Shown here: piece by piece, positions 9,044 to 16,117 of the stretch
Layout: every line of letters begins with the position of its first letter
How positions within the stretch are numbered: the stretch's first letter is position 1
Assembly: GCA_019359325.1 (NCBI GenBank)
Contig: JAHHHN010000003.1
Coordinates: 1 to 64,000 of the forward strand
From: Mojavia pulchra JT2-VF2
GTDB lineage: Bacteria; Cyanobacteriota; Cyanobacteriia; Cyanobacteriales; Nostocaceae
Length of the DNA stretch: 64,000 bases
Direction of reading: 5' to 3'
Position numbers and translations under genes: made by a program
The notes under the pieces: model-generated
What the model was told of the DNA's origin: nothing
Seen by the model: only the letters and a program-made list of their open reading frames with translations
Databases searched by the model: none

Positions 9044-9967
9044 TTAGGTATCCAAATTACGAGCAACACTACGCATCAAGAAGATTGCCACAATATTGGC
9101 AAGGATGACGGCAATTAATCCACCGGCTGATGCACCACCGACATCGAATTCCAGCAAGGCTTTGAGGAAGATGTAATAAGCTAGGTTGGTGGTTGCAAGT
9201 CCCGGCCCGCCGCCTGTGGTAACAAAGATTTCGGCAAAGATGGTGAGGAAGAAAATTGTCTCGATCATGGCGACCACAGAAATGGCGCGGCTCAGATGCG
9301 GTAGCATGACGAAACGAAATAGAGCGATCGCATTTGCACCATCCATTCGCGCTGCTTCTAACTGATCGCGATCGAGTGATTGAATTGCAGTTAGCAAAAT
9401 CAGCAAAGCAAAGGGCAACCATTCCCAAGAAACAATGATAATGATCGCCAGCAGAGGAACGCTGGCAAACCAATCAATTGCCCCCAAACCCAGACCCCTG
9501 GTAATTTGCGCGAACAGCCCATTTACTGGATGCATCAGCATATTTTTCCAGATCAGGGCGCTAACCGTGGGCATCACGAAAAACGGCGAGATTGCCAGCA
9601 CCCGTGCCACCCCGCGACCATAAAAGTCCTGGTCAAATAGCACTGCTAAGAGTGTGCCCAGACCGATTGTGATTACCAGAACCGAGACAACCAGAATAAT
9701 TGTGATGGTGATCGATGTCCATAAAGCTGAGTCAGTCAGGATGAAGGTGAAATTTTCAATCCCGATAAATTTGCGTGCATCTGGATTCAGCAGGTTATAC
9801 CGCTGAAAGGAAAACCATAGAGTCATCACCAGAGGCACAATCATCCACAGCAGCAGGACAACGACCGAAGGCGCAACCAAAGGCAAGGTTGAAGCTTGCC
9901 GCTTAGTTCTTTGCCTCGCGGGTGGTGGCGTTTCCTGTTGAGGTTTTACCGCTAATGAAGAAGACAT
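9044..9967 (-). CDS. Carbohydrate ABC transporter permease, MalF/MtlF type
   Basis: A 307-residue permease. After a charged N-terminus (about 25 residues) a hydrophobic segment starts at TLPLVAPSVV, followed by five more. The EAA loop reads EAARMDGANAIALFRFVMLPHL. The start is ATG at 9965-9967. It pairs with the MalG-type permease downstream and with the binding protein upstream. A 174-bp spacer with repeats separates it from the binding-protein gene, unusually long inside an operon. Confidence 0.88.
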   Translation of the reverse strand: MSSSLAVKPQQETPPPARQRTKRQASTLPLVAPSVVVLLLWMIVPLVMTLWFSFQRYNLLNPDARKFIGIENFTFILTDSALWTSITITIILVVSVLVITIGLGTLLAVLFDQDFYGRGVARVLAISPFFVMPTVSALIWKNMLMHPVNGLFAQITRGLGLGAIDWFASVPLLAIIIIVSWEWLPFALLILLTAIQSLDRDQLEAARMDGANAIALFRFVMLPHLSRAISVVAMIETIFFLTIFAEIFVTTGGGPGLATTNLAYYIFLKALLEFDVGGASAGGLIAVILANIVAIFLMRSVARNLDT

Positions 9968-9973
9968 AATATC

Positions 9974-10094
9974 AATTCAAAATTCAAAATTCAAAATGAC
10001 AGCACTTACGCAAAATCTCTCTAAAACTCTCTTACCTTCGTGCCCTTTGTGCCCTTCGTGGTTCGTTTCTTCCTAAAGGTGGGCAATGCCCACC
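9974..10094. repeat. Repeat-rich spacer inside the sugar-alcohol operon
   Basis: It contains three copies of the heptamer TTCAAAA (around 9974-9997), an inverted copy of the ACGAAGG-type 9-base repeat (10033-10065), and the palindrome GGTGGGCAATGCCCACC (10078-10094). The palindrome has relatives at 50742-50758 and 61632-61656. Confidence 0.7.
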
Positions 10095-10141
10095 CTACTA
10101 TGCTTTTTCACCACAGAGACATAGACAGAAAAGTCAAAATT

Positions 10142-11488
10142 TTACTCGATGTAACCTGTATGTTTCATGAAGCGTTCAGTAGATCTCTGCGATTGCTGCA
10201 ACGCTTGGTCTACCGAAGTACGATTAGTTAATGCCGCTGCTAAAGTTTGCCCAACCGAAGACCCGATCGCCTGAAATTCGGGAATATCCACATATTGAAC
10301 TCCCTTATACGGAGTTGGTTCTGCAGATGGGCGGGTAACATCGGCAGATTGAATTGCTCTCAGCACGATTTCCGCAAAGGGTGCAGCTTTGCGATAGTTG
10401 GGATTTTGATATGTGGAAGTCCGAGTTCCTGGTGGTACAGCAACCCAGCTATTTTCCTTAGCAACTAGTTGGATATATTCTTTTGATGTTGCCCAAGCAA
10501 CAAACCTTTGTGCAGCTTCCGGTGATTTTGATGTTTTTGGAACTGCTAACGCCCAAGCCCAAAGCCAGTTTGAGCCGTTAGGATATTGTTCAATTGGCGC
10601 ACGGGCAAAGCCAACTTGATCATGTACTTGGGATTCTTTGGGATTGGATAATAATCCTGCTGCAACGGTTGCATCTACCCACATCCCGCATTTGCCAGTT
10701 GAGAATAACGCTAGATTCTCATTGAAACCATTGGAACTTGCTCCCGGCGGCCCATACTTTTGGAGCAAATCAACATAAAAGGCGATCGCATCTTTCCAAG
10801 CTGGAGTATTAATCGTTGGTTGCCACTTCATGTCAAACCAGCGTCCGCCATAGGTGTTGACTAATGTGGAAACAAATGCCATGTTTTCACCCCAACCGGG
10901 TTTTCCCCGCAAGCAAACTCCGTAAACTCCATTGGCTGGATTATGGATTTTGCTTGCCCATTCTCTCATCTGAGGATACGTTGGCTGTTCGGGAACCGTA
11001 ATCCCGGCTTTATCAAACAAGTCTTTTCGGTAGTACAGCATGGAACTTTCCCCATAGAATGGCACGGCATAAAGTTTGCCGTTGTGGGAAAGTCCTTCGC
11101 GGATGGGGTTGAGCAAATCATCTACGTCGTAGTTTGCGCCTAGATCCAAGGGTCTCAACCAATCCCGCCTAGCCCAGATTGGCGTTTCATAAGAACCGAT
11201 TGTTAGCACATCAAATTGACCGCCTTGGCTAGCAACATCTGTGGTTGTGCGTTGGCGCAAGACATTTTCTTCTAGCACCACCCACCGCAGTTGAATATCA
11301 CGGTTAGCTTCCTCGAACTTCCGGGAAAGCCCCTGCATAACTACCATGTCGCCGTTGTTGACTGTAGCGATCGTCAGTGTAGTTTTCCCTGCGGCTTGAG
11401 ATCGCGGTGCACAAGCGTGTAGCAATTGCGCCAGCATCACTCCTGCGAGAAATGCCACCAGTACTTTAGCGAAGCGGGGGATACGCAT
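10142..11488 (-). CDS. Sugar/polyol ABC transporter substrate-binding lipoprotein (MtlE/SmoE-like)
   Basis: A 448-residue extracytoplasmic binding protein. The N-terminus has positive residues, a hydrophobic core and a lipobox-like LLHAC, so it is probably lipid-anchored. The body has the type-1 sugar-binding-protein pattern: LTIATVNNGDM near the start, FDVLTIGSYETPIWA, and a central LYAVPFYGESSMLYYRKDLFDKAGI. It is the first gene of the leftward run binding protein - permease - permease - ATPase - mannitol dehydrogenase, and its promoter region is shared with the divergent SDR gene. Confidence 0.87.
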   Translation of the reverse strand: MRIPRFAKVLVAFLAGVMLAQLLHACAPRSQAAGKTTLTIATVNNGDMVVMQGLSRKFEEANRDIQLRWVVLEENVLRQRTTTDVASQGGQFDVLTIGSYETPIWARRDWLRPLDLGANYDVDDLLNPIREGLSHNGKLYAVPFYGESSMLYYRKDLFDKAGITVPEQPTYPQMREWASKIHNPANGVYGVCLRGKPGWGENMAFVSTLVNTYGGRWFDMKWQPTINTPAWKDAIAFYVDLLQKYGPPGASSNGFNENLALFSTGKCGMWVDATVAAGLLSNPKESQVHDQVGFARAPIEQYPNGSNWLWAWALAVPKTSKSPEAAQRFVAWATSKEYIQLVAKENSWVAVPPGTRTSTYQNPNYRKAAPFAEIVLRAIQSADVTRPSAEPTPYKGVQYVDIPEFQAIGSSVGQTLAAALTNRTSVDQALQQSQRSTERFMKHTGYIE

Positions 11489-11635
11489 CGCATTACTCCT
11501 TTGATGTAAAATATCGAACGGAGAAAATTTTTGATTTTATGCTCTAAATTTGAGTAAAAGCTCAATAATAGAATCATACCAACCCCACTTCAATGACGGG
11601 CATTTGCAACAATTCTTCAATAAGAGGTTGAAACT
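11489..11635. promoter_or_regulatory. Divergent promoter region of the sugar-alcohol island with inverted repeat
   Basis: The 147-bp region drives the transporter operon leftward and the SDR and regulator genes rightward. It holds the inverted repeat TTGAGTAAAAGCTCAA at 11550-11565 (5-bp arms, 6-bp spacer), a possible operator for the SorC-family regulator encoded at 12537. The operator role is inferred from position only. Confidence 0.5.
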
Positions 11636-12439
11636 ATGGCAGCGAAAGCAACCTATGAGTTTGCAGGTAAAACCATCCTAATTACAGGCGGTGCAGGCGA
11701 TATTGGTAAGGCAACTGCACAACGTTTTGCTGCTAATGGCGCAGGTGTAGCCTTACTAGATTTGAATGAACCGAAAATGGCAGATGTGGCTGAGGAATTA
11801 AAAAGTTACAACGTTCCCGTCGGTTCGTTTCGCTGTGATGTTACATCTGCTGATGATGTTGCCAAAGCTTTTACTGACGCAGTGAAACAGCTTGGGCGGA
11901 TTGACTATATATTTAATAACGCTGGTTATCAAGGAGCATTTGCCAAAACAGAAGAATATCCTGAAGATGATTTTGAAAAGGTGATTAATATTAACGTTGT
12001 CGGCGTTTTCCACGTTCTCAAGACAGCTGCACAGTATTTGCGTTCTGGCGGTGGAGGTGCGATCGTGAACATGGCGAGCTATGCAGGTGTAGTTGGGCCG
12101 CCAAATATGTTAGCTTATGGTGCTTCAAAATTTGCGGTGATTGGAATGACTCAAACAGCAGCGAAAGACTTGGCTCCTTACGGCATCCGGGTAAATGCGC
12201 TTTCGCCTGCGCTCATCGGCCCCGGTTTTATGTGGACGCGGCAAACAGAATTGCAAGCCGCAGTTGGTTCCCAGTACTTTGATACCGACCCCAAGGTGGT
12301 TGAGCAACAGATGATTAATTCAGTACCGATGAGGCGTTTGGGGAGTTTGGCAGAGGTGGCGAATGGGGTAGCATTTCTCATGAGTGATGAGGCAAGCTAC
12401 ATTACTGGGTTTAACTTGGAGGTTACTGGTGGTGAATAG
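11636..12439 (+). CDS. SDR-family xylitol/polyol dehydrogenase
   Basis: A 267-residue classical short-chain dehydrogenase. The nucleotide-binding TGGAGDIG spans residues 17-24, NNAG 94-97, and the catalytic set is Ser148, Tyr161 and Lys165. From memory, FNNAGYQGAF, a GPPNMLAYG stretch and the segment from GPGFMW to PMRRLG closely resemble the NAD-dependent xylitol dehydrogenase of acetic acid bacteria. It probably oxidises xylitol or a related polyol. The ATG start follows an AAGAGGTTG ribosome-binding site. It reads away from the polyol transporter operon and towards the regulator. Confidence 0.82.
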   Translation: MAAKATYEFAGKTILITGGAGDIGKATAQRFAANGAGVALLDLNEPKMADVAEELKSYNVPVGSFRCDVTSADDVAKAFTDAVKQLGRIDYIFNNAGYQGAFAKTEEYPEDDFEKVININVVGVFHVLKTAAQYLRSGGGGAIVNMASYAGVVGPPNMLAYGASKFAVIGMTQTAAKDLAPYGIRVNALSPALIGPGFMWTRQTELQAAVGSQYFDTDPKVVEQQMINSVPMRRLGSLAEVANGVAFLMSDEASYITGFNLEVTGGE

Positions 12440-12536
12440 AAATTTCCAGATATTGAGCAAAATTTATTTCCTTGGGCATATACTCAAAATAATGCAATCA
12501 TTCCTTTGATAGGGACATAGTTTTTAAAGGTGGGAT

Positions 12537-13529
12537 ATGGGAGAACCTTTCTTAGATCGGCGCGATGCCAGCAAGGCTGGCTTGCCCCCTAGGGCGCGCA
12601 AGCTCGATCTAGCTGCTCATGCTGCTTGGCTGTATTACATTGCTGGCAATACACAAGAGGAGATTGCAGCAAAACTTAATGTATCCCGGCAAGCTGCACA
12701 ACGCTTGGTGGCACTGGCAGTCAGTGAAAAATTGATCAAATTTCGCCTCGATCATCCTCTGAGTGAATGCATTGCTCTGGCTGAGTCGTTACGTGATAAG
12801 TTTGGTCTGTCGCTTTGTGAAGTCGTACCAACTGACGCAGGCAGCGGTGATACATTATACGGGCTTGGCATGTGTGCTGCCACCCATCTAGAGGGTTACC
12901 TGATGGCGAAAACCCCGACTATACTGGCGTTGTCTTCAGGTCGCACATTGCGAGCAATGGTGGAGCAAATCCCCTCAATGAACCAACCCCAGCATAAAAT
13001 TGTTTCAATTATTGGGAATATGTCTCACTTTGGGCGTGCAGGTCGCCACGAAGTGGTCATGCATTTATCCGATCGCGTCGGTTCTCAAGCCTACCCAGTG
13101 CCGACTCCGGTTGTGGCGACTAGCATTGAAGAACGGGAACTTTTGCAGACACAGCGATCGTTTATCGCCGTCAAAACTCTTGCAGAGCAAGCCAAGGTAA
13201 CGTTTGTCGGCATCAGTCACATTGCTTGGAATGCCCCATTACATCAAGACGGCTTCATCAATGACGATGAGGTGGCTGAATTAATTGAACTAAGCGCAGT
13301 AGGAGAAATTGCGGGTTGGGCTTATGATCATCAGGGAGTGTTACTGCAACAGGGAACCAACAGCCGAGTTGCCAGCGTACCTCTTGAACAACCAGCTCGT
13401 CGGCTGATCATTGGTGTGGCAGGTGGAGTGAAAAAGGCAGAAGCAATTCTGGCTGCTCTGCATGGCAAGTTAATTACCGGACTGATTACCGATGAAGCGG
13501 CTGCTCAAGCGATTCTTGCTAAAATTTAA
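12537..13529 (+). CDS. SorC-family sugar-binding transcriptional regulator
   Basis: A 330-residue protein. Residues about 28-65 form a helix-turn-helix (NTQEEIAAKLNVSRQAAQRL). The rest is the SorC effector domain, related to sugar isomerase/deaminase folds, ending in a GVAGGVKKAEAI loop typical of sugar-phosphate binding. Members control sorbitol, arabitol and similar operons in enterics and rhizobia. The ATG at 12537 follows AAAGGTGGG. It lies 97 bp after the SDR gene in the same direction, so it probably controls both arms of the sugar-alcohol island. Confidence 0.88.
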   Translation: MGEPFLDRRDASKAGLPPRARKLDLAAHAAWLYYIAGNTQEEIAAKLNVSRQAAQRLVALAVSEKLIKFRLDHPLSECIALAESLRDKFGLSLCEVVPTDAGSGDTLYGLGMCAATHLEGYLMAKTPTILALSSGRTLRAMVEQIPSMNQPQHKIVSIIGNMSHFGRAGRHEVVMHLSDRVGSQAYPVPTPVVATSIEERELLQTQRSFIAVKTLAEQAKVTFVGISHIAWNAPLHQDGFINDDEVAELIELSAVGEIAGWAYDHQGVLLQQGTNSRVASVPLEQPARRLIIGVAGGVKKAEAILAALHGKLITGLITDEAAAQAILAKI

Positions 13530-14161
13530 GCGTTGCATATTTGCAGGATATTTTTTCATGGCGGCTAGTAAAAAAACTGATTCTCTTCGCGCACTTCGCA
13601 TCTACGCCAAATAAAATTGAGTCCCGACAATTCCAATTAAATTGGAATGGCAACAGCTCAAAAAAGATGAACTAGCTAAAGTGAAAAATGTTTGATGGCG
13701 GCTTATAACTTGCTTATGCCGTAATTGATGCTGTTCAAGCTAGCGCAGAAAGAGGAAGTTACAGTACAGAACGTATTAAATCTGCCTTGAAATCCCATTA
13801 TTAAATTCTTGTTATATATGTATAATTTTCCCATAAAATTATTTACTGAATATATTTTTAGTAGTAAAAGCTGTATAACTAATAACTAATACTTTGTTGA
13901 CGTTGGCATTGGGTAAAATATTACTTAAGCCCCACTGAACGCCATCATAGAACAATAATCGGTAAGGTAAACTCAATTCCAATTACCTTGAATCGAAAAT
14001 ACTTAGTAATTTTTATTATCGTTATTTTCAGTTAATTTAAATTTATGAGCATTATATTATTTGTACGAACAATTCTTACTTCTAAGGTTAGATTTTATGG
14101 ATAACAAAATGATATAAATCTTTATGTAACCTATTTAGCATAAAACAAACAAAACAAATTT
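13530..14161. other. Gene-poor region with coding remnants and an inverted repeat
   Basis: A short ORF at 13558-13614 (MAASKKTDSL...) and an in-frame stretch at 13709-13803 ending ERIKSALKSHY with stop TAA look like broken pieces of a gene. Between them lies the inverted repeat ATTCCAAT-TAA-ATTGGAAT at 13630-13648. The last 350 bases are AT-rich and contain the promoter of the fasciclin gene. No intact gene is supported. Confidence 0.5.
13709..13803 (+). pseudogene. C-terminal remnant of an unidentified gene
   Basis: The frame reads LAYAVIDAVQASAERG, continues through YSTERIKSAL and ends HY then TAA. The composition is coding-like, but an in-frame stop at 13706 and no start precede it. An EWQQLKKDEL stretch in a different frame just upstream may belong to the same broken gene. 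The family is not recognised. Confidence 0.35.
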
Positions 14162-15004
14162 ATGAAAATAAATTACAACCAATTTCTGCTCAGTTTGGCA
14201 GGTATAGTGGGAGCCACCGGCTTTAGCTTCTTGGTTACTTTACCATCTGGAGCAAAAGAAGCAGTCAATCCCAACCCCAGCATTTTTAACGAGGCCCCCT
14301 ATAACCGGAGTCAACGCATTGAGGTAAACGCTGAATATACATCGGCTGAGTCTGTATCAGAAACAGCAAAAGAAAGAACTTCTAACAGAAATTTGGTAGC
14401 TCAAAAACCCAAGAAAAGGACGCTCAATCCCAGACCAAGTATTTTCAATGAGCCTCCCTATAACCGTGGTGATAGTGCTGCACCCTCCCCAAGTAGTAGC
14501 CCTGCAACTACACCTACCACGCAACCAAGACAAACACCTTCAACTACTATACCTACTCAAACCCCAGGAAGAACGACCAACACTCAAGGCAAGAACTTGG
14601 TAGTGCTGGCAGAATCCAACGGTTCTTTTACAACACTCACTAAAGCTTTGAAAGCAGCTGGATTGGCAGAAGCGTTGCAAGGAAACAATAATTTCACCAT
14701 CTTTGCGCCTACTGATGCTGCATTTTCTAAATTGCCACAAGATGCAGTACAAGATTTGTTGAAGCCTGAGAATAAAGAAGTATTAGTAAAAATATTAACT
14801 TACCATGTAGTACCTGGTAGGGTATTAGCGAGCGATTTGAAATCTGGCGAAGTCAAGAGTATTGAGGGTGGTGCAATCAACATCAAAGTTGACCCTACTA
14901 CAGGAGTGAAGGTAAATGAAGCGAATGTCACTCAGCCAGATATTACAGGCAGCAATGGTGTCATCCATGCTATTGATCAAGTAATTTTGCCACCTGACTT
15001 GTAG
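14162..15004 (+). CDS. Secreted fasciclin (FAS1) domain protein
   Basis: A 280-residue protein. An N-terminal signal peptide (about 30 residues) is followed by a low-complexity region holding two copies of an unusual motif, NPNPSIFNEAPYNR and NPRPSIFNEPPYNR. A Ser/Thr/Pro/Gln-rich linker comes next. The FAS1 domain occupies roughly residues 145-280, with the landmark motifs FTIFAPTDAAF, LTYHVVPGRV and GVIHAIDQVILP. FAS1 domains usually mediate adhesion at the cell surface. The gene appears monocistronic, with a strong hairpin 115 bp after the stop. Confidence 0.9.
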   Translation: MKINYNQFLLSLAGIVGATGFSFLVTLPSGAKEAVNPNPSIFNEAPYNRSQRIEVNAEYTSAESVSETAKERTSNRNLVAQKPKKRTLNPRPSIFNEPPYNRGDSAAPSPSSSPATTPTTQPRQTPSTTIPTQTPGRTTNTQGKNLVVLAESNGSFTTLTKALKAAGLAEALQGNNNFTIFAPTDAAFSKLPQDAVQDLLKPENKEVLVKILTYHVVPGRVLASDLKSGEVKSIEGGAINIKVDPTTGVKVNEANVTQPDITGSNGVIHAIDQVILPPDL

Positions 15005-15580
15005 GAATTGAGCAGAGGTCAGATTTGTTTCAAGGCACTGCATTATGCAGGTTTACCGACTTGTAGCAAGTGCTGTATATTTAGAGAAATCTCTAAGCTA
15101 TTGCATTTATGACGCTATCACGGCTATGAAAACGAGCGATCGCAATATTTTCATAGCCGTGGGATTCTTGGAGCAACTAGCCCACTTATCATAATCAGTT
15201 TCCGTTATAAAAATAACTTTTTTAACGTTGACGCGTACCTTGTTAGAAGCCACAGGCTAGTGGTTTAGCACAGGGTAGAAAATCAAGGATGAGAAGAGAA
15301 GATTGCACGAATCATTTAAGACTGCTATATATTAATTTCATGGCCAATGGCGACAAGGAAGGATTGATGTTCATCAATTAATTCAGTATAGCCATCAGCC
15401 CGTAAATTATGGATTTCTTTTTCTGCTTTATTTAGCGAAAAAGTTGTCGTATAAAATTACGAATTGTTATAAATATATTTACTCACAATCGACAGTGTTA
15501 TAGCCTCCTTTGTAACAGTTATATGCCAATTGTATTAGTCCTTGTATTCAAGGAAAATCATCTATTTGTTATAAATACTA
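15005..15580. other. Intergenic region between fasciclin gene and moaE
   Basis: Apart from the hairpin at 15119-15161 there is only a possible remnant on the - strand at 15325-15459. It reads SLNKAEKEIHNLRADGY and ends HEINI-stop, but has no start codon and is preceded by an in-frame stop. The last 100 bases should carry the moaE promoter. Confidence 0.4.
15119..15161. terminator. Strong hairpin after the fasciclin gene
   Basis: 14-bp perfect arms CACGGCTATGAAAA (15119-15132) and TTTTCATAGCCGTG (15148-15161) enclose a loop with GCGATCGC. There is no long T-tract after it on the + strand, so it could be a terminator, an mRNA-stabilising hairpin or a repeat. Confidence 0.55.
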
Positions 15581-16099
15581 ATGCTAAATAATCTGGAAAC
15601 TGTCGTGACAAATACAGTGAATTCTATTAAACCAAGAGCTGAAGATAGCTTTGCTATTTCCTTTGCGCCATTGTCTGTTGAGGAAATCTACGCTAAAGCT
15701 GATGATCCAGCTAATGGCGCGGTGGTTGTGATGAGTGGAATGGTTCGCAATCAAACTGAAGGTAAGCCTGTGGTTTGTTTGGAGTATCAAGCTTACGAAC
15801 CAATGGCAATGCGGGTATTTTTACAAATAGCAGATGATATTCGCTCTTTGTGGGCTAATGTGAATCGGGTAGTGATTCATCATCGTATTGGGCGTTTACA
15901 AGTTGGAGAAATTAGTGTTTTAGTCGCCGTGGGTTGTCCCCATCGTGGTGAGGCTTTTGAAGCTTGTCGCTATGCTATTGATACCCTTAAACACAATGCA
16001 CCGATTTGGAAAAAAGAATGGTTTAGCGAGCTAGATGGTAAACAATCTAGCAGTTGGGTAAGCATTGGTGCTTGTGAACAGTCAGGAGAAAATTGTTAA
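15581..16099 (+). CDS. moaE: Molybdopterin synthase catalytic subunit MoaE
   Basis: A 172-residue protein with a roughly 24-residue N-terminal extension before the MoaE core. The core carries GAVVVMSGMVRNQ (binding to MoaD), HHRIGRL at 100-106, and the active-site lysines in TLKHNAPIWKKEWF (Lys137, Lys144/145). It transfers sulfur from MoaD thiocarboxylate to precursor Z to form molybdopterin, needed for nitrate reductase among others. It is convergent with the caspase-like gene, whose stop lies only 18 bp away. No moaD is visible nearby. Confidence 0.93.
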   Translation: MLNNLETVVTNTVNSIKPRAEDSFAISFAPLSVEEIYAKADDPANGAVVVMSGMVRNQTEGKPVVCLEYQAYEPMAMRVFLQIADDIRSLWANVNRVVIHHRIGRLQVGEISVLVAVGCPHRGEAFEACRYAIDTLKHNAPIWKKEWFSELDGKQSSSWVSIGACEQSGENC

Positions 16100-16117
16100 A
16101 TTTCTCACAGCTATTGT

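Noticed and set aside
15325-15459. Coding-like stretch on the minus strand before moaE
   Set aside because: No start codon and an in-frame stop directly upstream; too short to assign, so kept only as a remark in the intergenic entry.
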